Positions 11,824 through 23,327 of a DNA stretch of 64,000 nt are shown one piece after another. The translations under genes and the position numbers were made by a program. This DNA is from Rosellinia necatrix (lineage: Eukaryota > Ascomycota > Sordariomycetes > Xylariales > Xylariaceae): NCBI GenBank assembly GCA_021209875.1, contig JAGYVD010000005.1, forward strand, positions 2,890,001 to 2,954,000, given 5' to 3'. Each line of letters begins with the position of its first letter. Position 1 is the first letter of the stretch. The notes below the pieces were generated by a model. The model saw only the letters and a list, made by a program, of their open reading frames with translations, ran no database searches and was not told the DNA's origin.

Positions 11824-13753
11824 ATGGACACCCAAGCTTTCCAGGCTGAAGGTAACTTTGGGAGTAAATCCCTCCCCAGCCCAAGCCTAAGCTACTACTA
11901 TCCGCCATTCATTGGAGATGCCGCGCTGATGTCGCCTCCTCACGAGTCCACCGAACCTATTCACTATTCGGACGACGCCCAGTATCGCCCAGTGGTATCA
12001 CGGACAGGACCATATGGGGGTGGTTGCTACGTGCCTTATGACACGGATTGTGTAGACCCAGCCCTCCTTGAGTCATCCACAAGTGAGCCACAAACCTCGG
12101 AGTCGTCGAATTTCGTTCCAAACCAAACCACTTTTTCAGACTTTCAGAAATTCAGCGATGCATCGTTTTTTGTGTCCCAGGACCAGGCTGGACTAGTATC
12201 TACACAACTAGAGGAGGGACAAAATGCCCTCCTTTATATACCACCAAGTTGTGACTACAACGCTGAGATGAATACTCCCCCACGCAATGATTTGTCTGTC
12301 AGGAAACCATGGGAAGTGGCAAGCAAAAATGCTAGACAGACTGATACGTTCGGTCAATATTCTACGGGAAATTATTTTGTCGGCCAACACCCGCTGCCAA
12401 AACTACAGCCCCCGCAAATATATCATCATTCCCACAGCCAGCGACTATCACCTTTGTCGGACACCCAGCTTAATAGCAGAGGGTGTGCAGCACAACCCTA
12501 TCCAATAACCATTTACCAAGAAAATGACCCCGTTAATACACAACCGGATTATCACGACAACGTGGGAAGCCGAACCCCTGTTTCTCAAACAAAAGCTGTT
12601 TCTAAAAGCAGAAGGCCACGGAAAATAGCAACGCGAAAAGCTAAACAGGCTAATACATCCAGTCAAGATTCGACGGGAAATTATCATGTCGACCAACGCC
12701 CGCTGCCAGAACCACAGCCCCCGCAAATATATCATTATTCCCACGGCCAGCAACTATCACCTTTGTCGGACACCCAGCTTAATAGCAGAGGGTGTGCAGC
12801 ACAACCCTATCCGAGAACCATTTACCAAGAAAATAACCCCGTTAATACACAACCGGATTATCACGACAACGTGAGAAGCCGAACCCCTGTTTCTCAAATA
12901 ATGGTTGTTTCTGAAAGCAGAAGGCCACGGAAAATAGCAACGCGAAGAGCCAAACAGGCTAATACATCCAGTCAAGATTCGACGGGAAATTATCATGTCG
13001 ACCAACGCCCGCTGCCTGAACCACCACTGCCCGGGCAAAAACTATCACTCCGGCAGCAAACAGAAGCGCCAAATGCTTCTTATATCATACCGCGAAAACC
13101 TCAAAATAATGAAGCACTCTTATCACCTCCTAATATTTCCAGAGAGGTAGTAACCCAGATATCAAAACGGAAAGCCGCAATTAAAACCGCAAAGGTGCAC
13201 AACACATGCCAAGTGCCAAATTGTGGTGCAATAGTTCAAAATAAAAAGACTTATAACGCACATATGAAAGAGTAAGAGTTCCCTAGAATATATTGAATAG
13301 TTCTATTTAGCTAATTCTACATAGTGTTCACCCCGCTATCACAATCGTGACAGCGTCAAGGTTCCCATGTACACTATGCAATAAGGTTATTAAGAGGCAT
13401 GAACACCTAAAGAGACACATGAAATCGTGAGATTTACCCTGAAAATAGTGAGAGATTCCGTCGTGCTAATTCCATGTAGACTACACCAAGGAGCCTTCTT
13501 TCCATGTAGAATCTGCCCGAGGATATTGAATCGTCTCGATAATCTACGATCACATGTAAAGTTGCATCTAAAAGAAGAGAACCCCAAGAAACACGGCCGG
13601 ACGGAGAAAAGCGACGACGCGGAAGCATTTTATGCAGAGCTAATGGCGAATGTGAAACCACGTAAAAAGCCATCAAAACAGCCAAACGCGGAAATACCGC
13701 ACTGCGATGTACCCCTGGAGGGTATGCAAGAAGCTTTATTGATGCAAGTATAA
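11824..13753 (+). CDS. Three-finger C2H2 zinc-finger protein with internal repeats
   Basis: Likely nuclear DNA-binding protein; target unknown. Three exons: 11824-13271, 13325-13426 and 13480-13753, with two introns of exactly 53 bp, giving 607 aa. Residues 1-165 are Ser/Pro/Tyr-rich and without known domains. A 103-residue unit repeats about 2.3 times (nucleotides about 12322-13024), each with a basic patch (RRPRKIATR) that could serve as nuclear localisation signal or DNA contact. Three C2H2 fingers follow: C462/C467/H480/H485, C498/C501/H514/H519 and C526/C529/H542/H546. Both introns split the codon after HMK inside the His-x4-His spacer of fingers 1 and 2. The C-terminal tail is Lys-rich. 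The codons are AT-richer than in neighbouring genes, and the gene sits alone between two gene-poor blocks. I recognise no orthologue; it may be a lineage-specific transcription factor. Confidence 0.75.
12322..13024 (+). repeat. 309-bp coding tandem repeat (about 2.3 copies)
   Basis: Direct repeat with period 309 bp (103 codons): for example TAATAGCAGAGGGTGTGCAG occurs at 12471 and again at 12780. Copy 1 is about 12322-12630, copy 2 about 12631-12939, and a partial copy runs to about 13024. Copies 2 and 3 are nearly identical over their shared part (12657-12714 versus 12966-13020), while copy 1 is more diverged, which suggests stepwise duplication. Confidence 0.85.
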
Positions 13754-16700
13754 TAGGTTCAGTTTATATTAATTCATACTTCTATCGGTTGTTTTCCTCT
13801 CGTTCTTTTGTGGTGCTGCGATAGGATATGTGTGGAGACATGAAACCGAAATCACGCACTATGCTTTAGGCAGGCTGGCATCATGCCGCGTTATTATTCT
13901 ATTTTAACATGAGTTTTTTCAATTTCAGTTTGATTTTGATTTTATTGTTTGATATTTTATAAAATAAAATAAGAAAGGCCTTCGCAGTCAATTCATCTAT
14001 GCTTAAATGGGGCCATGTTCTGTCTGGTAATTAGTGGTAAGCATTTGGACTGGTGTATGATCGGAAAACAACCATTTAGCTCCAGCGCTCTAAAGTGGTT
14101 TGTTTTGATACCGGGAAACCTCTACGTTAGGAAATACCAACATGGATAATTTTGTCTGCTTAGCTATTGCCGATATGTAAAAATTCGATTCATCGTGTTT
14201 AATGCGTAACCTGCATGGCCCAGTTATAAGTTTATGTCTTGGATAATGCTTTCCTGGGAAATATGATTGAGACATTCTAACCGAAATAGTATCATGTAAC
14301 TATGTATATCATAAGCGTGACGGAATCTAGGTCGGTTTAGCGTGTCGATGACCCTAACAGGGAACAAGTACACCAGTGGTGATAACTTTTACTGTATTAT
14401 GTAGGCCATTATAGACGAATTAGGCATGTGGCTTCGTCTTTGAATTTGACTAGTCTACCTAGTATACGTAACGGTATGATGATTACAACGGAGACAGAGA
14501 AGGAAATAACCTAGGTTAGTTATGCCAAGTGTAATGGCTACCGCGTTATGGTTGAATGATTCCGGGCGCTGGACGTCCCGAATGTAGCACAGTCTATTAG
14601 TCGGAATACTCATATAAGAAGGGTTATTGACGGCGACAATAAATTGGACCCTCACAAACAACCTACCAAAACCACTGCATGGCAATGGAAATATGCTATC
14701 ATGTGGGCTTAACCAACTTTATAGTGGGTGACGCCATCATCTGACTTTGGCGGTGGGTGCCCCGGCGTTCTTCCTTGTTTTATGACCAGTAGCGTTACGC
14801 ACGATAAAAATTTTCTCCGCAAATGTGATTATTGGGTAGCAGCAAGCTCAGTACGCGTCAGTATCTAGGTAGATAGTCCCACCAGCGCCTTGGGCACAAG
14901 AGCCTGTCTACTAAGCAGATACGACGGGGGCTAACCTCCGTAAGTAAAACAACTAGAATGAGAGCTCCCCGGATGGAGCGTAGCACGGCAACCTGATCGT
15001 GGATCAACTGATGTGACGGCATGCTCGTTTTAGATCTGAAGCTTAGAGTGACGTAGATAACCCGAGATTGTTGTTTTGGGATTACGAATAATCAATGTAC
15101 TTCTTCCTATTTTGAAATGCATAGTTGGTACATAATATATGTTTATATCACAGTATTCGCTTAAGAAAGGCGGTGAACGAAGAAAGTTAGAGGGAGAAAC
15201 TAGTATATTCTTAAAGACCCCGGCATTATATTGCTTCTAGCCGGACAGCGCTACAGATCCAAATAAGTAACACAAAGGGTATTGAAGCAAACAAAAACTA
15301 AACAGGCGTTTCTGTTTCAGCAGACAAGGGGGGACATGGCTCCTCCTCCGTTGTGCTGAGCTGGCCATAATTATTTCCTTAATACTAGCGTATTAGATTC
15401 GTGACATTTGTGCATGTGCTAGTGAAACCTTCGCTCGTATTGGCTGATGAAATTATCGAGCCAGAGACGTTCACATCGCCTGACACACTGTACTAGCGTT
15501 TCGCAGGTCCGGTGGTGTCCCAGGGTGTGTGTGTGTGTGGTGACTTCCAAGACTTCGGTGCAGATGATGCTAAGATTCATTGATAATCACAGACACTTGA
15601 CAGAAAATTATTAGTTTTGCTTCCACTCCATGTCCATCAACTAGATGTCATTGGTCAATGAACCTGACTCGAATGATTTCTAGGGTCCCCTAAGCATATG
15701 CAAAAAGGTCCTAGACAAAGGGGTTTTTAACTTGTGACAAGTATCGTTGTGATATGGATTGGAGAATAGAAGCCGCCCGAGTGGCGTTAATGGACAATAG
15801 TTTCTTGGGAGTTGTAGCCCTATCGATCGGGGTAATACGTTGTCAAACTCTCCAAATGAAAATTTATCCTTGGGAACGAATAATAACAGGAGTTGGGCGA
15901 GGGGATGTTCACCCCTCTAGCCGAGAGGGTACTCCTAAGAACGGTCTGTATTCAACTTGAACTTCTCTATTTGTTTACATACGTGCTATAAACTGCTAGA
16001 ATCATACCTAAACCTCAACATGTGGTGATGGCCCCACCGTTTCAGATCTTAATCACCCTGTAGATCTCTATTCTCGACGTTATTCCTCCAGCATTCCTCC
16101 ATTTCCAGCAACTTCGGGAACTTTCGTCAGCAGGTGGCTTTCTCAGGAGGGGCACCTGCGCACAAAAGTCGAAGAAAGGGAATTAAACCTAAGAGCGCAC
16201 TCGCTAAACTCTTTCGGATCACCTGTTGCCTACGGCCTATATTGGTGCGGTTGACCTATATGTCCTTCAGAATTGTTATCGGAATTTTAGTATGTATATT
16301 GTATAAAAATGTGAACTTACTTAAGCCGATTTCGCCATCGCGTGATTATTCATCCTCCTCGCCTCGGGTTCTGTATCTTGGAGGTAGCCAGCTAGAGTGT
16401 GAAGAACGGTCTAGATCGTCGGGGGTGTATTACGCATTGTTAAAACATTATTGATTATATCGAAGCCACCCCAAGTTAGCCTCTCTCGTCTCGTCGTAGG
16501 CAAAGAGACACTCGCCACCCAATATTAACGCCTTCATAATGGGTTTATATATCCGTAGTCCGAAGTGAGGGGTATGACATAGTACATTTCGGAAGACTGG
16601 CAAGGAGATGGAGGGAAGAGGGGCGGGTTTAGGAGGAAACGACTTGTTTGCCTCTTCCCTAGCAGTAATGGTAGTACCCTGTGATTCAATCCCACCATGG

Positions 16701-17770
16701 TGCATCCAATAAGTACCACCACATCAGCTCCTAAATCAGCCGGAAGCTATCAAGTATAGCTAAGGAAAAGTCGGTAGTATAACCGCACGAAAAGAACCTA
16801 GGTTAGATGTTGGCGACGATTCGATATATACTACGGGGGCATGACTGACTTTGTGGCGTACTTAGAGGCCAAAGAACGCTAGGGTCAGAGACGGAAGAAA
16901 TAGCGTTAGGGGGGATAGCTGTGGTTGGTTATCCCGGATGCTTATTGCTAATAGTCATTCTAGTTATGACTGCGGTTCGGTCCTCTAAAAGGTGGCTGTA
17001 TTTTTCGATTATTTAATTGTGTGCAAGGAGGTAGCAGAGAACAGGTTTATGATTACCGACATGGCCCTAAAATTGAGTAGAAACCTATGCAAGCGACAGT
17101 GAATACCGACAATCCTGACGCTAGAGTATCGTCGTGGGAGGTTAGCAGCTGCAGAGGCTAATGGTTGATATCCAAGTATCAAAGCGACGAGGACAGTCAC
17201 TAACACCTCTACGAAGATTGCTACCACAATAAAAACTATTATTGCGCTTATCCCCCATGTACCTCTTAGATAGGCCTCGCACCTGGGTCCCTCTAAAGCC
17301 AGATCAATTTGGTTTCGTGCTATTATAATCGTGGAAGCGAAGTGTGGTCAGCCGCAACCGCTACACGAGCGGGCAGTTAGTGAACGGGACCAATATTAGT
17401 AATTGATTATCATGCACTACTCAGCAGGATAGAAGCACGATAACAACCACATGGGGCTTGTATACCCTCGTCATTATTCCTCAATCAGCACCGCATCGGG
17501 TTTTTTTTTTTTTTTGGGTATGTTTGCAGCGGTTTTGGCGATAATTTGATGTTCATGGGCTGGTTTCCGTGTGTAGATATACATGGCCAATAATAAATTG
17601 GAGAGAGCTCGGGCTGTTCCTCTCTCTCTCTCTCTCTCTCTCTTTTCTTATTAGTCACCCGCATCCGCCAAGCCGCCCGGTCGGTGTGACATCAGATCAG
17701 CCTCCTCCACGAACTCTCCAACGCCGGGCTGATCGGCTGGTTCGTCGCATCGATGCCATAACGAACAAAC
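13754..17770. other. Gene-poor AT-rich spacer
   Basis: Four kilobases with no frame over about 107 codons and no recognisable domain. TpA-rich, with a short (GT)n at about 15527-15538, a T-run near 17501-17515 and a (TC)n tract at 17619-17643 close to the following gene. It looks like decayed non-coding DNA; I could not identify its source. Confidence 0.5.
17619..17643. repeat. (TC)n microsatellite / pyrimidine tract
   Basis: About twelve TC units 130 bp before the ATG of the F-box gene; CT-rich tracts are common near fungal transcription starts, so it may be promoter or 5' UTR. Confidence 0.75.
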
Positions 17771-20525
17771 ATGGACATCCTCCCGTCCTATAGCGAGGCC
17801 ACATCCCGGCAGGATTGGCTATCACTCGTTGCGCCCTACGTCTCCGCGTCGAGATGGGCATGCTGCTGTCTCGTGGACCGTCGGTTCTACCACCACTTCG
17901 CGCCTCGCTTGTGGCGGGATCCGTTGGCGGTCGTCCGGCGTCTCGGCCTCCATCCAAACGACGGTGCGTTTCCTTTGTTTTATTAGTTTATTGATTCATT
18001 GATTTATTGATTCATTTGTTTATTTGTTTATTTTTATTTATTCCCTGGGCGGCCGATAGGGTGGCACCGAGAGGGGCAACGCCGATGCACCATAGCTGGT
18101 CTCATCCGGCGACGAGCGAGTCCAAGTGCATCCGTTCAGTCGTCGACCAGCCTTAGCGAGATGTGATGATGAAGCCCAGAATGGAACAACCCTCCCCCCA
18201 AGCTAACGGGCGGGCGGCCGACCGACAGATCTCGTTTGGTATCGGCGCTTCATACAAAAACACGCCGGGCCGGCGCGGCTCCGGACGCGCTGTATGGTCA
18301 AATCCCTGGATTTCCGGTCCTTCGCCCTGCGGGCATCGGGGCTCTATTCGACCGAGGCGAGCGAGCGGGCCATCTCCGAAAGTTTCAAGGCCCTGCCCGG
18401 GCTGTTCCCGGAGCTGTCGTGCCTCCTGATCGACGGGCACCCGGAGCTCGACCCCGGTTCTTTGGCCACGGCTAAGGCCGTCGCCTCCCACTCTCTCGAG
18501 CTCCTGGACCTTGCCGGATGCCGCCAGGAGCTCACCGCAAGGCTGTTCTGCCCGCCATTGTTCCGCGGATTGGTCTATCTGGACGTCTCCTACATACCCG
18601 GGTCGCTTCGGAGCGCCATACAATCCTCCATCAATCCCACCCACCTCCCGGAGCTTCGGGTGTTGAAAGCCAGGGGCCGCGAAGTAGACGATGCCACCGC
18701 GGCATTTCTATTTCAGACGTTCCGGCTTCAACTGTGGAGTATAGATCTGAGTAGCAACAAGCTCAGCGACGACGCCATCGACGCATTATTGGCGTCTTGT
18801 TTCTCCTCGCTGTCATTTCGTAGCGATGCCCATGCCGAGGTGGAGGGGGAGGTAGTCCTGCCCAAGAATCTAGGCACCCGTCAATACGGGCCCTTTGAGT
18901 TCATCCAGGAATCGTCGTACAGTGTTTCGTTCACGCACCCCGAGCGATACATCGCCGACCCCCCCGCCTACTCTCGTAGCGCCGATCGGACGGAGCTGCG
19001 ACAATGGCAGACCGCCCGCTCCGATGCCATCGGGCCACCGAGGCGTGATGACGCCGACGCGGCGAAGGCCGCGCTTCTCGGCGACGACTCGCCTTGGGTC
19101 GATAAGACGCCGCGGCAGCCGGCCCAGAGCCTGCGCCTTCCTCGGGGAGGCATCACGCACCTGTATCTGAACGGGAACGGCTTCACGGCGACCGGCATAG
19201 GGAGGCTGCTGCGGGTTTCGTCGGGAAGGCTAGAGCACTTCGAGTGCGACCATTGCTCACATACCCCGCCCGCGTCGTCGTCGTCGTCGTCGTCGTTATC
19301 GTTGTCGTCGTCGGACGAAGGCCGGCAACGACGGCGGCTGCGCGTCTGCGGCATGTTCGGGCTCTCCCATCTCTTCCGGCCCGCGTTTTCCTCGAACCTC
19401 CGAGCCCTGCGCGTGCACCACTCCCTCGTGACGCAGGTGCCCGACGTCGTCGTCGTCGCCGCCGCCGCTGACGACGGCGGCGGCGGCGGCGGCCTCCCCC
19501 CGGCGACGGCCCTGCGGCTATCCGAGACCGTCCTCCGCGGGAACGTGGGCCGGGCCTACCCCCTGCGCTTCGTGCCGGACATGAACCCGCGCGTCGCCTC
19601 CCTCGCGCTCACCAACGTCCCCGCGCGCTCCTCGGGCGCCGTCATCGAGCGGCTGACCTCGTTCCTGGACCTCGCCACCCTGCAGCGGGCGGCCATACGG
19701 CGGGCCGCGACGACGGCCGCGGCCCGCCGCCACGGGGCGGTGCTCGGCGGCCTCCGCCACCTCCGGCTCGAGCTGGACCCCGACTTCGACGACGAAGACG
19801 GCGACGACGTGCTGGGTTCGTCCGCGGGCCGCGACGTAGACTACGACAGGCTGCTCGACCCCGGTTATGAGGATTTCGGCGGCAGCGGCGGCGGCGGCGG
19901 CACCTTCAGCTTCTTCGACGACGACGACGACTACGACTACAACAACGACCACGCGGGCCGGGACGCGCCGAGCCGGCCCAGGGCCGCCCGAGGGCCGGAA
20001 CCACGCGGCCTGGAGGGGTACCGCAGCTGGACGTCCGGGCGGCTGAAGGGGGCCCCCTACGCCGACACGGAATCGCAGTTCGTCAGCTGCCGGGTGGAGG
20101 CGCCGGCGTCGTGGACGGGCAACGTGTGCTCGGTGCCCGTCTGGATCGGGCCCGGCACGATCGGGTCCCGCGCCGCCGTCAACGAGTACATGTGGAATCT
20201 CCAGGACGAGGGGCTGCGGACCGGCGTGGGGCCGGCGACGCCGGACCATGTGGCCGCCGGCGTGCCGCCGCTCGCGTACGTGTTCCACGCCGCCTGGGAC
20301 GCCATGGTGTATCCCGCGAACCTCGCTGCCGCGGTGGCGAGGAGCGGCGGAGGCGGAGGCGGAGGCGGCGGCGGTGGCGAGCCGAAGCCGCTCCGCGACG
20401 TGGCGACGGCCATCAAGGAGTACCGCGCCCGCACTAGGGGCACGCCTCGCCACTGGGATGGGAAGATCGAGTTGGTGCGGACGAGCGGGGCATCACGGTA
20501 TCACGCATCGGAATATTGGCGCTGA
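17771..20525 (+). CDS. F-box-like / leucine-rich-repeat protein
   Basis: Probable substrate-recognition component of an SCF-type ubiquitin ligase, or a related LRR scaffold (inference). Two exons: 17771-17963 and 18229-20525. The intron is 265 bp, with a GCTAAC branch site, and joining gives NDDLVWYRRFIQKH in frame, 829 aa. Residues about 5-62 form an F-box-like helix set ending FAPRLWRDPL. LRR-like segments follow, with LVKSLDFRSFAL-type strands (here MVKSLDFRSFAL from residue 87), LPELRVLKARG and LWSIDLSSNKLSDDAIDALL. The second half is loaded with low complexity: a Ser run (about residue 410), Val/Ala/Gly stretches, an Asp/Tyr run (about 630) and a Gly run (about 780), produced by GTC, GCG and GGC triplet repeats. 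The gene converges on the GH12 gene, whose stop lies about 200 bp away. The ligase role is not shown by the sequence. Confidence 0.8.
17978..18042. repeat. TTTATTGATTCA-type repeat inside intron
   Basis: Imperfect tandem array of ATTGATTTATTGATTCATT and TTTATTTG units just inside the 5' end of the 265-bp intron of the F-box gene; it accounts for much of why this intron is longer than the usual 50-90 bp here. Confidence 0.8.
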
Positions 20526-20610
20526 GCACACTTTGTATTGATACGGATCTATATATGTGGGGGAAGCTTGGATGATATAATTATCCCTTTGTGACATTTA
20601 CAATAGATTC

Positions 20611-20651
20611 GTCGTCGTCGCCGTCATCATCATCATCATCATCATCATCAT
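20611..20651. repeat. GTC/ATC trinucleotide tract between convergent genes
   Basis: CGTCGTCGTCGCCGTC followed by about eight ATC units, in the 200-bp spacer between the 3' ends of the F-box and GH12 genes, probably in their 3' UTRs. Confidence 0.8.
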
Positions 20652-20726
20652 GACCATCGCCACCCCAATCTCGCGTAGTTCAATTCAAGTGCGCTAGCTA
20701 GCCCGAATCTCCTCGGCCGTGGGTTA

Positions 20727-21172
20727 CTAATTGACGACAGCCGAATAAGCCGTAGTCGTCAGAACCGCGTTCGAGCCGACGAAGGGCTCGGTACCGGCGC
20801 CAATGCTGGTGACGTATTGGCTTGTCGACATCCCCTGGTTGGAAGTGAGGTAGCTGAGGAAGGCCTTGAGATCGCCGCTGAAGCTAGTCACCTGAGACGC
20901 GGCGACGAAGCTGAAGACGTGCATGTTACCGTTCCAGCCGTCGTAGAGCTTCCACGAAACGCCGGCGATGGTCGGTGTGGCGACGGGGCTTCCGGAGGAG
21001 GAGATGGGGCCGGCGCCGCCGAGGGCAGCTAGCCAGACCATGACTTCGTATTCTGAATTTCCGCTTGCCGAGGAAGACGTGAACAAGTCGTAGGCCACAT
21101 TCGCGACCATGTTGCTGCCGGTGTAGCTATGAGATGAAGCGGCGTTAGTCCAACTGGCCTCTTGCTGAATCA

Positions 21173-21249
<77 letters not shown>

Positions 21250-21635
21250 GTAGTGATGGCGGTGGAATGGAGTGGTTTAAGCGGCAGTGCGACTCACGAA
21301 TATTTCCAGGTGGTTGGGATGCTCGAGATGGCAGATATCTGCTTTGCGGCGGTCTGCACGACGGCGTTGGCGTATGACTTGACATTGTACTGGCCGCCGG
21401 ACCACGACCACGAGGTCGACCAGGCCACGTTGTTACCCGAGAGCGAGTTCACGGTGGTGCACTGGCTGCCGGACCCGGAGGACTGGCCCCAGAGGTTGTT
21501 GTAGACGATGTACGAGCCCGTCTGCACCGAGTCCCACTGCCCGCAGAAGGTCGTCGCTCTCTTGTCGACCGTCGGCGTCGGCGTCGCAAGGGCCAGCCCG
21601 GCCAGGGCCGTCGAAATTAGGGCGAAGGACTTCAT
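20727..21635 (-). CDS. GH12 endoglucanase / xyloglucanase, secreted
   Basis: Retaining beta-1,4-glucanase of glycoside hydrolase family 12, acting outside the cell on cellulose, beta-glucan or xyloglucan; the family includes both specificities and I cannot choose between them. Two exons, 21635-21298 and 21126-20727, joined as WKYSYTGSNM, give 245 aa, the usual length of a GH12 without a binding module. Residues 1-18 are a signal peptide ([18 protein letters not shown]), followed by a KR site. The family signature [15 protein letters not shown] holds the predicted nucleophile E140, and GAGTEPF holds the predicted acid/base E226. [21 protein letters not shown] is the N-terminal family block. 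The 171-bp intron is dominated by a (GA)35 tract. The gene is convergent with the F-box gene. A T-run sits just upstream of the start. A GCGGAG element, a possible CreA site, occurs near 21675. Confidence 0.93.
21177..21246. repeat. (GA)35 microsatellite in the GH12 intron
   Basis: Uninterrupted 70-bp GA run ((CT)n on the coding strand) occupying about 40% of the single intron of the GH12 gene; in coding orientation it gives a long pyrimidine tract, ending about 50 nt before the acceptor AG. Confidence 0.95.
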
Positions 21636-22309
21636 GTCGTTTCCTTTTTTTTTTTTGGCGTGGATTCTCGACCGGGGCGGAGAGAGGGCGCGTTAGATGG
21701 ATAGAGAGACGACTCGCCTGTGATCAAACGGCATATCGCGGAGGCCAACATGTGTGCGAGGACCATCGGTGCCTTTTTGTGTGTCTACGCCTTCGCCCAT
21801 CCAACCCATCCAATCCATCCAACGGGGGTCGATCATCGGGCGGATTGATTTTCTCCCCCTTAGCTCCGTCCTCGACCAGGATTCCACCATTCAATCGGCC
21901 ATCCAGGCGGTGCGCACGCGTTCCATGATTATTATGACCATCATAGCGCGCGTACGACGGACGGAGAAGTATGAATTCGCCGGCATTGCGTAGCCGTTTA
22001 CGGCGCGGAGCAATGGTGGCCAGCACCGGTTTGTTCTAGGAGCGCTCACAGGCGCCGGGTTATTTGTCTGTTAGGGAAGATTAGGTCCGTCCAAGGGGTC
22101 TCCTCCAGTGGAGATTGGTGGATTAATCCCCGGGGGGTTTGTCAAACACTTGTTCCCCGTCGCTCCATCCATAATCGCACTCCATCAAATCACTCCATCA
22201 AATCACTTCCGTCAATTGTCAATTGGGCGCAATCGCGGTCCTGGATTCTTCCATGTTCCCTTCAGATTCACCAGGTCCCCCTACGAGAGGAAAACGGATC
22301 ACGGCAATT

Positions 22310-22359
22310 ACTTGTACTAGTCACTTGTACGAGTCACTTGTACTAGTCACTTGTACTAG
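22310..22359. repeat. 13-bp minisatellite ACTTGTACTAGTC x3.8
   Basis: Four near-identical copies; one carries ACGAG instead of ACTAG. Each unit contains the ACTAGT palindrome. Confidence 0.88.
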
Positions 22360-22723
22360 CCTGTAGGATGGCGCCTTGTCATGCTGTGAGGCTCATCTTA
22401 TGTGCATGTGTGTCTCTGCCCTATCGCGAGAATCAACCACACGTCCCGGATATCAATCATTCTTTTGACCCCAAGACGGACAGTAGTTACCTATTAGGCT
22501 CTGGCGACGCTAAGTCCAGCATAGAATTATTATTATATGTATATAATGGTCAACTAATGTTACTTACTTGATCAAATAGACCAGAACACAATGTCATTTA
22601 CGTACATGTGAGTAGCACGTATTAAATCTGCATCCGTCTGGGGCGCTGGCGAGTAGCATCACGGCGGAGTGAGGATGAAAGTAATTCATGGCAGGATTAC
22701 TACTATCTACTCTTCTACATCCT

Positions 22724-22868
22724 ACGGTAGGTACCTACTTAGGTAAGTAGTAGGTAGCGTAGTAGATAGTGTAGTAGGTAGGTAGTGTAGTGGGTAGGTA
22801 GGTGTTTGGTGTACGAAGTAGTAGGCAGTGTAGTAGATAGTATAGTAGGGATCAGTAGGTAGGTAGGG
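22724..22868. repeat. TAGG/GTAG-rich tract
   Basis: 145 bp of GTAGGTA, GTAGTAG and GTAGATAG units with short interruptions; same sequence family as the tracts at 3594, 44325, 47756 and 56954. Confidence 0.85.
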
Positions 22869-23187
22869 CTTCAGAGCTTCAAGCCACAACCCGGACGTGT
22901 AACGTGGGTTGTGTACTGTGCTGCTGTGCAATGAAGTCATGGTGGTACATCTGGGTGGTACATGTTCCCCAATTACTCATGCATCGGTATTTGCATAGCC
23001 GGAGTCTCCATCCACTAGGTAGTCGTACAGTAACTCGGCCGAGCCTCTTTGCCTGGCGAAGAGCCCAAGAGACCCCTGTAGCACTAGTTTGGGTTAGTAA
23101 TGAATACAATGATGCCTCGGCTCTTTGGAGAGCTCATCTCTGCGAGATCCGGCCGTCACTGCCCGTCAGTCAATATGGATTAACCCA

Positions 23188-23216
23188 AGAAAGAAAGAAA
23201 GAAAGAAAGAAAGAAA
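23188..23216. repeat. (AAGA)7 microsatellite
   Basis: Seven AAGA units about 110 bp upstream of the SDR start codon. Confidence 0.9.
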
Positions 23217-23327
23217 AAAGGAAAGACGACCTCTTGGAGCAGCTCTCATAAAAAAAAAAAGCAGGAATTGTCAACGACCTCAATATATACCGTAGACCCC
23301 CCCCCCTCCCATCCATCCATCACCGAG

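Larger units (their letters stand above)
21636..23327. other. Divergent spacer between GH12 and SDR genes
   Basis: 1.7 kb that must contain both promoters. It holds a 13-bp minisatellite (22310-22359), a TAGG-rich tract (22724-22868), an (AAGA)n tract (23188-23216) and a C9 run near 23299. A weak TATA-like ATATATA at 23283 precedes the SDR start by about 45 bp. No convincing gene. Confidence 0.5.

Noticed and set aside
19518..20453. 311-codon minus-strand frame.
   Set aside because: Antisense to the GC-rich second half of the F-box/LRR gene; composition follows triplet repeats.
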